DNA from: Algibacter sp. L3A6
Lineage (GTDB): Bacteria > Bacteroidota > Bacteroidia > Flavobacteriales > Flavobacteriaceae
DNA: 64,000 bases
Reading direction: 5' to 3'
Assembly (NCBI RefSeq): GCF_009796825.1
Contig: NZ_CP047030.1
Coordinates: 1,339,501 to 1,403,500, forward strand
Below, one piece after another: positions 42,759 through 52,749 of this stretch. A program made the translations under genes and the position numbers. Numbering within the stretch: position 1 is the first letter of the stretch; every line of letters begins with the position of its first letter. Under the pieces are notes generated by a model. It did no database searches, was not told where the DNA came from, and saw only the letters and a list, made by a program, of their open reading frames with translations.

Positions 42759-42835
42759 GGGCCTTACCACAAGGGTCGGGCTTTCGGCAGTCGCTCTCTT
42801 CGAGGAGCTTCAACAAACGCCTCAATCCCTAACGC
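42759..42835 (+). repeat. Dispersed intergenic repeat, copy D (77 bp)
   Basis: GGGCCTTACC, AAGGGTCGGGCTTTCGGC and the 3' end TCAATCCCTAACGC match the family. The short centre has the stem GCTC-GAGGAGC (CTCTTCGAGGAG). It lies between the TerB-like and kinase genes. Confidence 0.75.
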
Positions 42836-42906
42836 AGCAATCGCTACTTAAAAAACAATGTAAATTTACTAGAAATAGCAGGCTTACTTTTTATAAAACC
42901 TTTGCT

Positions 42907-44703
42907 CTACTTAGGTATAGTAAAGAAAAATGTGGTGCCTTTATGCACTTCAGATTCAAACCAAATTTGCCCACCTAAAGACTCAACTATTTTTTTACAA
43001 AAAGACAAACCAATACCTGTTCCCTCATATTCTTCACGAGAATGCAGCCTCTGGAAAATAGAGAAAACTTTACTTTTATGCTTTTGAGAAATACCAATGC
43101 CATTATCTGCTACCTCAAATTGCCAAAAGTTTTTATTCTGTGGGCCATAAATAACGGTTTTAAAACTAATAACTACCTTAGGATCTACATCTGCTTTTTT
43201 AAACTTAATAGCATTATTTATTAAATTCTGAAAAACCCCTCTAAGCTCAACCTTACTGCCCAAAACAGTCGGTAAATTTCCGTAGGTTACTTTGGCATTA
43301 AAGCGCGTAATAGCATTCGAAATATCCAACGTTATTTCTCCTAGCAAATCATTACAATCAATCTCAGTTTTCTCTTTAGATTTACCTAATTTAGAATACT
43401 CCAGCAAATCGTCTATCTGGGTTCGCATCCGTTCGCTAGATTTATCTATAAACTCCATGCTCATCATCGCATCATCATCGAGTTTTTCTTTATAATCATC
43501 TTTTAACAAAGCAATAAGCCCAGAAATGGTTGCCAAAGGCTCTTTTAAATCATGACTTGTAATGTATGCAAACTCTTCTAATTCTTTATTCTTAGAAGCT
43601 AACGTAAAAGACTGGCTATATATCGTGTTGTTCTTCTCCTTTAAAACAGTATTTAATCGCTTTGTACCATAGTAATTTCTCAATATCACCCAAACCAATA
43701 TTACAGCAAAAAGCACCAATGCTAATAAAAGGTAATTAATTGTACGCTGTGTATTCAGTTTTTTATTAATTTCTTTAGCTTTCAACTCCTTATCAAGTAT
43801 ATCTTCTCTTTGTTGAACAAGAATAATGTTCTGCTTTTCTATCTCACTATTACTCAGCGCAATTTGTTCTTGCTTGTTTTTAAGCGAATCTACCTGCTTT
43901 AAAATACGTTGCTCTAGCTCGCTTTCGATAATTAATTTATCGGAATATTTTTTCTTTTGAAGTTCAGAAAGCGATATAAGTTCCTTAATTTCATTCTCTT
44001 GATTTTCTAAAGATTTATTTTTATTTTTTAATAAATTTTCTTTATCGCCTATAGCTTGTTTTTGGCCTTTAATCTCCTCATCTTTAAACTTAATACTACC
44101 TTCTACTTCAGATAATTTATCTTTGGTTTCAGCTAGAGTATTTTCAGCGTTTTGGAACAACTGTTTCCATTTTTCTATAGACGAAATAGCATTTTCACGA
44201 AGATTATAGTGTGCTGCAATATTACTGCGTCGCATAAGTTTCTCGTTAATTTCATATTGAAAATCATTACCAACATTAACAATATTAATCATAGAAGAAT
44301 TATAAGGATAATTCTCCGTAATAAGTAAAGTATTACTGCTCGATATTTTATTTAAAACATACGAAATATCAAAATTCTTATCATAATTAGTGTAAACAAC
44401 ATCTACGTTTTCAATATCTTTTACACTACTAAAACTAACCACTTTAACTGGCTTATTTTTAATTTGCCTTTTTTGCGCTAAGCTTTTTAAATCTATAATA
44501 GTGCGGTCTTTACCCAAAACCCCAATAACAAAATTTGGGTCTGCATGCGTATCACCATAAAGTGTTTGTTCTGCAACATTGAATATAACAATAGCGCGCT
44601 TAACTCGTTTTACCTGCTCGTTATCTGTGTTTTGGGCATATGCTTGCATAGCCATTAGGCACAACAGCATTAAAGCATATTTTATTAAAACATTAGATTT
44701 CAT
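42907..44703 (-). CDS. YfiR-domain sensor histidine kinase
   Basis: ATG 44703 begins a signal peptide (MKSNVLIKYALMLLCLMAMQAYAQ), so it was preferred to the frame from 44748, which would overlap the receptor gene. After the signal lies a YfiR/DUF4154-type domain (about 28-165, VKRVKRAIVIFNVAEQTLYGD), a long coiled coil (about 180-300), one membrane segment (about 305-330) and a complete kinase: H-box SHDLKEPLATISGLI, N-box NLINNAIKF, G-boxes DNGIGI and GTGIGLSFCKK. It starts 4 bases after the TonB receptor stop, so both are co-translated. It likely senses a periplasmic signal linked to that receptor. Confidence 0.88.
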   Translation of the reverse strand: MKSNVLIKYALMLLCLMAMQAYAQNTDNEQVKRVKRAIVIFNVAEQTLYGDTHADPNFVIGVLGKDRTIIDLKSLAQKRQIKNKPVKVVSFSSVKDIENVDVVYTNYDKNFDISYVLNKISSSNTLLITENYPYNSSMINIVNVGNDFQYEINEKLMRRSNIAAHYNLRENAISSIEKWKQLFQNAENTLAETKDKLSEVEGSIKFKDEEIKGQKQAIGDKENLLKNKNKSLENQENEIKELISLSELQKKKYSDKLIIESELEQRILKQVDSLKNKQEQIALSNSEIEKQNIILVQQREDILDKELKAKEINKKLNTQRTINYLLLALVLFAVILVWVILRNYYGTKRLNTVLKEKNNTIYSQSFTLASKNKELEEFAYITSHDLKEPLATISGLIALLKDDYKEKLDDDAMMSMEFIDKSSERMRTQIDDLLEYSKLGKSKEKTEIDCNDLLGEITLDISNAITRFNAKVTYGNLPTVLGSKVELRGVFQNLINNAIKFKKADVDPKVVISFKTVIYGPQNKNFWQFEVADNGIGISQKHKSKVFSIFQRLHSREEYEGTGIGLSFCKKIVESLGGQIWFESEVHKGTTFFFTIPK

Positions 44704-44707
44704 AACA

Positions 44708-47404
44708 TTATAAACGTAACAATATTTTAGCAAATACGTTGGCGCCATTTACACCAAATTGCTGCACACGCCTACTGTAAACCAAACTTCCATTTACCGT
44801 ATTAGCCGAGTGTGTGTGCTTGTTTGGGTATACATCAAAAATATTATTACACCCAACTGTTGCTTGTAGCCAATTCTCGTAATTATACGTTACATACAAA
44901 TCGGTTACAAACTTTGGATCGAATTTTTGATCACGAGTTTCAACATTACCAGTAAACTCATTAAGCTCCCAATTATTTGAATCACCATCATCTGGGTGAA
45001 TATACATTACGCTCCCAAAATAAGTACCCACTAAATTGAATTTAAAATCATTAATTTCATAATTCAAATACGAGTTCACCTTCACTTTTGGTTGAGCAGA
45101 CTCTATTCTAGAACGCTCTTCTCTGTTAAATAAAGATTCAATATCACTGTCTACAATATTACTTCTATTTACTTTAGTCACTTTGGTTTCAGTAAAATTA
45201 GCCGAAACCTTTCCGCTTAATTTACCTGCTCCTATTTGATTTTTGTAATGGAAAGACATTTCTACACCATTAGTTCTAGAATCTATCGCATTGGCAAAAA
45301 ACTGAGCAGCCGTAACATTAAATGGCGCCAACAAATCTTCGTACCCCTCATCAAACTGTCCTGACAGCACAATTCGATCTTCAATATTGATATTATAATA
45401 ATCAAAAGAAAGCGTGTATTTATTTTCTATTTTAGTACTTAGACCAAGGCTAAAATGTTTTGATAATTCTGGTTTAAGCTTGCTTACCTCAAAAGCATCG
45501 GTTACCAAAGTACTTTCATGGTTAAACGTACCGACCTGACTAATATCCCCATCAAAAAACTGTGTGCTAATTTTTTGAAAAAACACTTGGTGCATAGATG
45601 GCGCTCTAAAACCTGTAGAATAACTAGACCTCAACGCAGTCTTTTTACCAAACTTATATCGCGCAGAAAGTTTCCAAAGCGAGTTTTCTCCAAAATCGTT
45701 GTTAGACTCATATCGAAACGCTCCTTTTATAAGCATCGGTTTAATAGGCTTCAATTCAACATCTACATATCCTGAAGCATTAGAACGGTAACGAATAAGT
45801 TCATCTTGTGGTTGTATACCAGGAAATACTTGAGCACCTATAATTTTAGGTCTTAATTCTCCATTTTCATCTTCATACATTACATCACCATTAATATACG
45901 AATCTTCTTCTCCAGAAATAATCTCGTAACGTTCCACACGTAGTTCACCTCCAAAGGCCAAGTTAAGGCCTTGCATAACATCAAAAGGCCTACTAAAATC
46001 TAAGTTAGTAGTGTTAAGTTCGTATTGATAGCCTCCAGATTTAAATGTTCTAGGTGAAATAACACCAAGAGATGCATTGTTAGAATTATTTACCGTAAAA
46101 TCGATACTATTAGATCCCATGGAATGACTAAAATCTATATCCCAACCATTTTTTTCGCCTCGAATCCCGAAGGTAACAGCATCATCTTGAATGTTTGTTA
46201 ATATTTCTGGTGAAAACCCATTTGGATGAAGTTCTTCTACAACACGATCGGTTTCTCCAGGAAAACGATAAAACCCTTTTGAAGTTCCTTCTCTAGAATT
46301 ACGACCACCAAAAAAGTAAAGATTAGCCTTATCAAAAAGTGATAATTCACCATTAAATGCCAAAGCCGAGTTTCTAGTTGCAGCACTACCAACTTCCATC
46401 ACTTGTTGATTTTTATAACCGGTTTGAGAGAAAAAATCGTTGTCTTCTATCAATTGGTTATCTAAAACATCATCATTATCAACATAAACATTTCCGGTAT
46501 AGTTGCCTGCTCTATTTGTAGCTCCTCTATCTCTAAACTCTCCGGTAATATTTATAAAACCTGTATTACCTATTTTTAAACCAAAATTCCCGCTAAAATA
46601 ATGGTTCACACCATCTTTTTCTGTATTGATTTTAGTTCCTGTATCAATATCGATAACATCGGTTTGTTTCTTTAAAACAATATTAATAACTCCTGCAATA
46701 GCATCAGATCCGTACTGAGAAGTTGCGCCATCCCTCAAAATTTCAATATGATCGATAGAAGATACCGGTATCGCATTAAAATCCGTACCCACACTACCTC
46801 TACCAATAGTATTATTTACATTTAGCATAGACGATGTATGGCGACGCTTTCCGTTTATTAAAACCAAAAGTTGATCTGGTCCTAAACCTCGTAAAGTTGC
46901 CGGATCGATATGGTCTGTTCCATCGGAAACCGTTTGTTGTGTAGAATGAAATGATGGCACTAAAAACTGTAACAATTCACCTAATTCAAAATGAGATGAA
47001 TTACTTATTTCTTCGGGTGTTATAATCTCAATAGGTACTGTAGTCTCTAAAGCAGATTGTGGTTTAGAACGCGTCCCTAAAGACACGGGTTCATCTGCAG
47101 AAAACCCCGTTTCTAAACGGAAATCAGTAGTAAAACTATCTCCAACCTTTAGCGAGACGGACTTACTTTTACTATTATACATGATGAAAGATGCTGTTAT
47201 AACATAATCTCCTTCTTCAAGTTCTAGTTTAAAATCACCGTTTATGTTGGTAGTTGTTTGTACCTCGTAACCTTCAACACTAATTAAAGCTCCTGGCAAA
47301 GCACCAAAAGCATCCGAAACATTCCCTTGTACGGAAGCTCTATTTTGCGCACAAATAGTAATGCTAGCAAATAAGCATATTAATAGAATTATTCTTTTTT
47401 CCAT
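44708..47404 (-). CDS. TonB-dependent receptor between receiver and kinase genes
   Basis: 898 residues: signal peptide (MEKRIILLICLFASITICAQ), a CarboxypepD_reg-like domain (about 20-100, VQGNVSDAFGALPGALISVEG), a plug (about 125-255, with LVLINGKRRHTSSML and GATSQYGSDAIAGVINIVL) and a barrel ending FAKILLRL. It is a large outer-membrane receptor of the type used for bulky ligands. It lies 5 bases after the receiver gene and 4 before the kinase, so the three form one transcript. The ligand is unknown. Confidence 0.93.
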   Translation of the reverse strand: MEKRIILLICLFASITICAQNRASVQGNVSDAFGALPGALISVEGYEVQTTTNINGDFKLELEEGDYVITASFIMYNSKSKSVSLKVGDSFTTDFRLETGFSADEPVSLGTRSKPQSALETTVPIEIITPEEISNSSHFELGELLQFLVPSFHSTQQTVSDGTDHIDPATLRGLGPDQLLVLINGKRRHTSSMLNVNNTIGRGSVGTDFNAIPVSSIDHIEILRDGATSQYGSDAIAGVINIVLKKQTDVIDIDTGTKINTEKDGVNHYFSGNFGLKIGNTGFINITGEFRDRGATNRAGNYTGNVYVDNDDVLDNQLIEDNDFFSQTGYKNQQVMEVGSAATRNSALAFNGELSLFDKANLYFFGGRNSREGTSKGFYRFPGETDRVVEELHPNGFSPEILTNIQDDAVTFGIRGEKNGWDIDFSHSMGSNSIDFTVNNSNNASLGVISPRTFKSGGYQYELNTTNLDFSRPFDVMQGLNLAFGGELRVERYEIISGEEDSYINGDVMYEDENGELRPKIIGAQVFPGIQPQDELIRYRSNASGYVDVELKPIKPMLIKGAFRYESNNDFGENSLWKLSARYKFGKKTALRSSYSTGFRAPSMHQVFFQKISTQFFDGDISQVGTFNHESTLVTDAFEVSKLKPELSKHFSLGLSTKIENKYTLSFDYYNINIEDRIVLSGQFDEGYEDLLAPFNVTAAQFFANAIDSRTNGVEMSFHYKNQIGAGKLSGKVSANFTETKVTKVNRSNIVDSDIESLFNREERSRIESAQPKVKVNSYLNYEINDFKFNLVGTYFGSVMYIHPDDGDSNNWELNEFTGNVETRDQKFDPKFVTDLYVTYNYENWLQATVGCNNIFDVYPNKHTHSANTVNGSLVYSRRVQQFGVNGANVFAKILLRL

Positions 47405-47409
47405 GTGGA

Positions 47410-47811
47410 CTACTTCTCAAAATTCAAAGCTTCATCTAAAAGGGTTACAGACAATGGTTTGTTAATATAACCATTTATAAAGCAAGAAGCCTTTGCTTTT
47501 TCTTGATCATTTGGGTTGGATGATGTGGTTAGCATAATAATCTTAATGCTAGAAGTAAATTCTTTATCTAATTTACTATATTCTTCTATAAACTCCCAAC
47601 CATTCATTGCAGGCATATTAATATCAAGAAAAATAACCTCCGGTTTTTCAACTAAACCATCCATCGCTTTTTGTAGATAAGCCAACGCATCAGCTCCACT
47701 ATTCACAGACCGTATAGAATTAAATGTGTTATGTTTTTTTACTATTTTTTCGTTATAAAAATTAGTAAACTTATCATCATCGATAAGCAGCGTAGATTGG
47801 TAAGGGACCAT
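47410..47811 (-). CDS. Single-domain response regulator receiver
   Basis: 133 residues, complete receiver fold: acidic pocket DDD (11-13), phosphorylated D63 in FLDINMPAMNGWEF, T95/T96 and K118. There is no output domain, so it passes phosphate on or acts by binding, like CheY. It heads the operon with the TonB receptor and YfiR-kinase. Confidence 0.9.
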   Translation of the reverse strand: MVPYQSTLLIDDDKFTNFYNEKIVKKHNTFNSIRSVNSGADALAYLQKAMDGLVEKPEVIFLDINMPAMNGWEFIEEYSKLDKEFTSSIKIIMLTTSSNPNDQEKAKASCFINGYINKPLSVTLLDEALNFEK

Positions 47812-47950
47812 TGAGAGTTTTTTGCTATTTTTTTTTGAAAATTCTCATCTTATTCAGATAAAAAATGCAAATTACTCAATATGCCCTTAACTTTCTAAAG
47901 ATTTCATTAAAAAATACAAAAGAGTCTAATTTTAAAAACATATTAAAACC

Positions 47951-47958
47951 TATCTTTG
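47951..47958 (+). promoter_or_regulatory. TAnnTTTG -7 box (TATCTTTG) before mfd
   Basis: A perfect match 21 bases before the mfd start at 47980. Confidence 0.5.
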
Positions 47959-47979
47959 CACTCGTAAAACCCTAATTAC

Positions 47980-50900
47980 GTGAGTAAATCTATCCTCTCG
48001 CAAACATATTTACAGACTTTGCAAAAGCAGAATCTGCAAAATGCTGTTGCCAAAAGTGAAAACAAAATACATCTTACCGGCTTAGTAGGCTCTTCGCTAT
48101 CTTTTATAATATCAAGTATTTTCAAGGAATCGAACAAACCTTTTCTTATTGTTTTTGATGATAAAGAAGAAGCCGCTTTTTATCTAAACGATTTAGAGCA
48201 ACTTTGCAATGATAAAGACGTATTATTCTACCCAGGAAGCTATCGCAGACCCTACGAAATAGAAGAAACCGATAACGCCAACGTACTTTTACGCGCCGAA
48301 GTTTTAAACCGTATAAACTCGCAAAAAAAACCGGCCATAATTGTTACTTATCCCGATGCCCTTTTTGAGCAAGTAGTTACCAGAAAAGAGCTAGAACGCA
48401 ATACTTTAAAAGTAGCAGTAAACGATAATTTATCAATCAATTTTGTAAACGAAGTTCTTTTTGAATATCAATTTAAACGTGTAGACTTTGTTACCGAACC
48501 TGGTGAATTCTCGGTACGAGGTGGTATTATTGATGTGTTTTCGTTTTCTAATGATGAGCCTTATCGTATTGAGTTTTTTGGAGATGAAGTTGATAGCATT
48601 AGAACTTTTGATGTAGAAACACAGCTTTCCATAGATCAAATAAAAAAGATAAACATTATTCCAAACGTTGCCAATAAACTTTTAGAAGAAAAAAGACAAA
48701 GTTTCCTAAAATACGTTGCACAGAAAACAGTAGTTTGCTTAAAAAATGCGGACTTACTTTTTTCTAGAATCGATGATTTTTACAACAAAGCAGAAATCGC
48801 TTATAGAAATTTATCTTCGGAAATAAAACAAGCCCAACCAAACGAGCTTTTTTGTAATTCAACCTTATTAAAAAAGCAATTACTCGATTTTTCAATTATT
48901 GAATTTGGTAGCACGTCTATAATGACGAAAATTGGTAGCGTTGTACAAAAAGTAGAATTCAAAACCACACCGCAACCATCTTTTAATAAGAAATTCGATT
49001 TATTAATTGAAGACTTAAACAGCAACCACAACAAAGGCTACACCAATTATATTGCTTGTGTAAGCGAACAGCAGGCCAAACGTTTTCATGATATTTTTGA
49101 CGATGTTGAAGGCGAGGTATCTTACCAAACTATTGTGCTTTCACTACACCAAGGTTTTATAGATCACGATACAAAAATAGTTTGCTATACAGACCATCAA
49201 ATTTTTGAACGTTACCATAAGTTTAATGTTAAAAACGGTTACGCAAAAAAGCAAGCCATTACTTTAAAAGAGCTTACAAACCTAGATATTGGCGATTATG
49301 TAACGCATATAGACCATGGTATTGGACGTTTTGGTGGACTTCAAAAAATTGATGTTGAAGGTAAAAAACAAGAAGCCATTAAATTGGTTTATGGAGAGCG
49401 CGATGTACTGTATTTAAGCATACATTCCCTACATAAAATTACTAAATTTAACGGTAAAGACGGAAAACCGCCTAAAATTTACAAACTAGGCAGCACAGCC
49501 TGGAAAACCTTAAAACAAAAAACTAAAGCACGTGTTAAGCACGTTGCTTTCAACTTAATAAAACTTTACGCTAAGCGGAAAACAGAAAAAGGCTATCAAT
49601 ACAATCCTGATAGTTATATGCAACACGAACTGGAAGCTTCTTTTATTTATGAAGATACCCCAGACCAAAGTAGTGCCACCGCAGATATAAAAGTCGATAT
49701 GGAAAGTGAACGCCCGATGGATCGTTTAGTATGTGGCGATGTTGGCTTTGGTAAAACGGAAGTAGCTATTCGTGCCGCTTTTAAAGCCGTAGACAACGGC
49801 AAACAAGTGGCCGTTTTAGTACCAACAACCATTTTAGCTTATCAGCATGCCAAAACATTTCGCGAGCGTTTAAAAGACTTCCCTGTAACAGTAGATTATG
49901 TTAACCGTTTTAGAACAGCAAAAGAAAAACGCACCACTCTAGAAGGTTTAGAAAAAGGTAGTGTAGATATTATTATCGGCACACACCAACTTGTAAATAA
50001 AAACGTGAAATTTAAAGATCTTGGTTTATTAATTGTAGATGAAGAACAAAAATTTGGCGTTGCTGTAAAAGAAAAACTAAAAACACTGAAAGACAATGTT
50101 GATGTATTAACATTAACAGCAACACCTATACCACGTACTTTACAATTTAGCTTAATGGCTGCCCGAGATTTATCGGTTATTACAACACCCCCACCAAACC
50201 GATACCCTATTGAAAGTAACGTAATTCGTTTTAATGAAGAAGATATTCGTGATGCGGTGAGTTATGAAATTGAACGCGGCGGACAAATTTTCTTCATTCA
50301 TAATAGAATAGAAAACATAAAAGAAGTTGCTGGCCTTATTCAGCGTTTAGTTCCTGATGCTAAAATCGGTATTGGTCATGGACAATTAGACGGTAAAAAG
50401 CTGGAACAACTTATGCTATCTTTTATGGATGGCGAGTTTGATGTTCTGGTAAGTACAACCATAATTGAAAGTGGTTTAGATGTACCAAATGCCAACACCA
50501 TTTTTATAAACAATGCCAATAATTTTGGTTTAAGTGATTTACACCAAATGCGTGGTCGTGTAGGTCGAAGCAATAAAAAAGCCTTTTGCTATTTTATTAC
50601 GCCAGAATATTCTGCAATGACCGACGATGCCAGAAAACGTATTACCGCATTAGAGCAATTTACAGAGCTTGGTAGCGGATTTAATATAGCCATGAAAGAT
50701 TTAGAAATTCGTGGTGCCGGAGATTTATTAGGCGGAGAACAAAGTGGCTTTATAAATGAAATAGGGTTTGATACCTATCAAAAAATATTAAGCGAAGCCA
50801 TAGAAGAACTTAAAGAAAACGAGTTTAAGGATTTATATGATGAACCTGAAGAAGATCGCGTTTACGTTAAAGACGTTACTATCGACACCGATTTCGAACT

Positions 50901-51330
50901 TCTTTTCCCAGACGATTATGTAAATAACATCGCAGAAAGATTAAGCTTATATACACAGCTAAATAATTTGAAAACCGAAGCTGAATTGCATACTTTTGAA
51001 ACAGAATTAGTCGATCGTTTTGGAGAATTACCAATACAAGTGACCGATTTATTAAATAGTGTCCAAATAAAGTGGTTAGCAACCAAAATTGGTTTCGAAA
51101 AAGTAGTGATGAAACAAGGTAAACTTATTGGTTATTTCATTAACGACCAACAAAGTAACTTTTACCAAAGCTCTGGTTTTACTAAAGTTTTACAATTTGT
51201 TCAAAAAAACCCAGGAGCAGGTAAAATAAAAGAAAAACAAACCCGAAACGGATTAAGATTAATGCTAACTTTCGACAAAATAAAAACTGTAAAACAAGCA
51301 CTAAGCGCTTTACAACCTATTGTGGCTTAA
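47980..51330 (+). CDS. mfd: Transcription-repair coupling factor
   Basis: The GTG at 47980 is the only fitting start. The 1116 residues carry the UvrB-homology N-terminus (about 1-350), the CarD-like RNA polymerase-interacting domain (about 425-520, with GDYVTHIDHGIGRF), the RecG-like helicase (GDVGFGKTEVAIRAAF at about 586, DEEQKFGV about 687, TATPIPRTLQFSLM about 708, motif VI-like QMRGRVGRS) and the C-terminal TRCF domain. Mfd removes stalled RNA polymerase and recruits UvrA. The DEEQ form is the usual Mfd variant of the DEEH motif. It is a single gene with its own promoter. Confidence 0.96.
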   Translation: MSKSILSQTYLQTLQKQNLQNAVAKSENKIHLTGLVGSSLSFIISSIFKESNKPFLIVFDDKEEAAFYLNDLEQLCNDKDVLFYPGSYRRPYEIEETDNANVLLRAEVLNRINSQKKPAIIVTYPDALFEQVVTRKELERNTLKVAVNDNLSINFVNEVLFEYQFKRVDFVTEPGEFSVRGGIIDVFSFSNDEPYRIEFFGDEVDSIRTFDVETQLSIDQIKKINIIPNVANKLLEEKRQSFLKYVAQKTVVCLKNADLLFSRIDDFYNKAEIAYRNLSSEIKQAQPNELFCNSTLLKKQLLDFSIIEFGSTSIMTKIGSVVQKVEFKTTPQPSFNKKFDLLIEDLNSNHNKGYTNYIACVSEQQAKRFHDIFDDVEGEVSYQTIVLSLHQGFIDHDTKIVCYTDHQIFERYHKFNVKNGYAKKQAITLKELTNLDIGDYVTHIDHGIGRFGGLQKIDVEGKKQEAIKLVYGERDVLYLSIHSLHKITKFNGKDGKPPKIYKLGSTAWKTLKQKTKARVKHVAFNLIKLYAKRKTEKGYQYNPDSYMQHELEASFIYEDTPDQSSATADIKVDMESERPMDRLVCGDVGFGKTEVAIRAAFKAVDNGKQVAVLVPTTILAYQHAKTFRERLKDFPVTVDYVNRFRTAKEKRTTLEGLEKGSVDIIIGTHQLVNKNVKFKDLGLLIVDEEQKFGVAVKEKLKTLKDNVDVLTLTATPIPRTLQFSLMAARDLSVITTPPPNRYPIESNVIRFNEEDIRDAVSYEIERGGQIFFIHNRIENIKEVAGLIQRLVPDAKIGIGHGQLDGKKLEQLMLSFMDGEFDVLVSTTIIESGLDVPNANTIFINNANNFGLSDLHQMRGRVGRSNKKAFCYFITPEYSAMTDDARKRITALEQFTELGSGFNIAMKDLEIRGAGDLLGGEQSGFINEIGFDTYQKILSEAIEELKENEFKDLYDEPEEDRVYVKDVTIDTDFELLFPDDYVNNIAERLSLYTQLNNLKTEAELHTFETELVDRFGELPIQVTDLLNSVQIKWLATKIGFEKVVMKQGKLIGYFINDQQSNFYQSSGFTKVLQFVQKNPGAGKIKEKQTRNGLRLMLTFDKIKTVKQALSALQPIVA

Positions 51331-51397
51331 TTCTTGTTTCATTTAAATTAAAATATATCATATCTTCAATAAGAAGAAAACAAATACATCCAAAACC

Positions 51398-52741
51398 GTG
51401 AAACGCTTATTATTTCTTATTACCCTCATACCAAGTATTTTATTAGCACAACACAGTATTAAAGGCACGTTCTCACCTGCCAAAGAATACAATTTTGCTC
51501 TACTTTACAAGGTAACCCCAACCTTATCGGAATATATTTCTAATACCGAAATAGATAAAGAAACTGGTGGTTTCGAGTTTCAACTCGATTCTACAAGAAC
51601 AAAAGGTATGTATCGCGTAGTTTACGCTATACCTCAAGAAGATTATAATTTCGATATTATTTATAACGGAAAAGAAGATATTGAATTAACCTTTAACTCT
51701 GAAACTGGTGTTACTTTCAAAAAATCTTCCGAGAACAAATTATTAGCATCTTACACCAATAGCATGTCTATGGTTACACAAAGTATTGGGAATTATTTTA
51801 GAGAAGAAAGCAAAAACACCAAAGCTTTAAAGTCAATATTTAAAACGCAACAAGAAACACAAGAAAACTTTGAGAAAGCAGCAGAAGGTATGATGGCTTT
51901 AGATTTTATAAAAGCCAACCAACCTTATGTTCCAACCGATTTCGAAGATTTAAAAACGTATATAAACAACTTAAGACTGCACTATTTCGACCATATAAAT
52001 TTTAACAGTAAAGCATTACAGAGCTCTAATTTTTTAGAAGAAAAAATGCTGAATTATGTTTTTGGAATGTCTTCTGAAATTGAAGATGAAGCTACAGTTT
52101 ACAAGAATAACATTGATATTTTTCATGACGTTTTAAAAACAACACCACAAGGTGTAAAACGTATTTTATTAGTCGATTTATGGCAACAAATGGCAGACTT
52201 AGGTTTTGAGTCGGTTGCTAACTATATTTCAGATAAATATTTAATGCCGGTTGCAAAATCGTTAAATGATAAAGATTTAATCGATGGACTAACTCTATTT
52301 AAAAACACATCAATAGGTAGAAAAGCGCCAGATTTCACATTAGAAATAAAGAAAGATAAAGCCTTAGTTAAAACACAATTAAGCGCACTAAACGTAGCAA
52401 AAAAATATATTGTGGTTTTCTGGAGTAGCACATGCTCGCATTGTTTAGATGAAATTCCTCAATTACACAGTTTCGTGAATACTTTAGAAAAAGGCGACGT
52501 AAAAGTAATTGCTGTAGGCTTAGAAGATGATCCGTATAAATGGAAAGACCTAACCTATACTTACACTAGTTTTATTCATGTTTATGGTGAAGGCCGTTGG
52601 GAAAACAAAATTGGAAACGATTATGGCGTAACATCAACACCAACATATTTCATTTTAGATAAAGACAAAAAATTCATTTCAAAACCAGAAGATTTTAAAG
52701 CTTTAAAAGCATTTTTTGGAGAAGAAGCTGAGGAAGAATAA
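51398..52741 (+). CDS. Exported thioredoxin-fold (TlpA-like) protein
   Basis: 447 residues from a GTG start that begins a signal peptide (VKRLLFLITLIPSILLAQ). The first 250 residues have no clear family; a thioredoxin/TlpA domain fills about 300-445 with FWSSTCSHCLDEIPQL, whose CSHC is a redox CxxC in the less common CxHC form. It likely reduces or isomerises disulfides in the periplasm, perhaps in cytochrome or cell-wall maturation; the target is unknown. It follows mfd by about 65 bases. Confidence 0.85.
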   Translation: MKRLLFLITLIPSILLAQHSIKGTFSPAKEYNFALLYKVTPTLSEYISNTEIDKETGGFEFQLDSTRTKGMYRVVYAIPQEDYNFDIIYNGKEDIELTFNSETGVTFKKSSENKLLASYTNSMSMVTQSIGNYFREESKNTKALKSIFKTQQETQENFEKAAEGMMALDFIKANQPYVPTDFEDLKTYINNLRLHYFDHINFNSKALQSSNFLEEKMLNYVFGMSSEIEDEATVYKNNIDIFHDVLKTTPQGVKRILLVDLWQQMADLGFESVANYISDKYLMPVAKSLNDKDLIDGLTLFKNTSIGRKAPDFTLEIKKDKALVKTQLSALNVAKKYIVVFWSSTCSHCLDEIPQLHSFVNTLEKGDVKVIAVGLEDDPYKWKDLTYTYTSFIHVYGEGRWENKIGNDYGVTSTPTYFILDKDKKFISKPEDFKALKAFFGEEAEEE

Positions 52742-52749
52742 ATCAGCTT

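Noticed and set aside
42757..42978. Plus-strand ORF over repeat copy D
   Set aside because: It consists of repeat copy D plus antisense kinase sequence and has no start signal or homology.
31789..47404. Possible polysaccharide utilisation loci because of TonB receptors
   Set aside because: No SusD partner, no glycoside hydrolase and no sulfatase near any of the receptors in this window.
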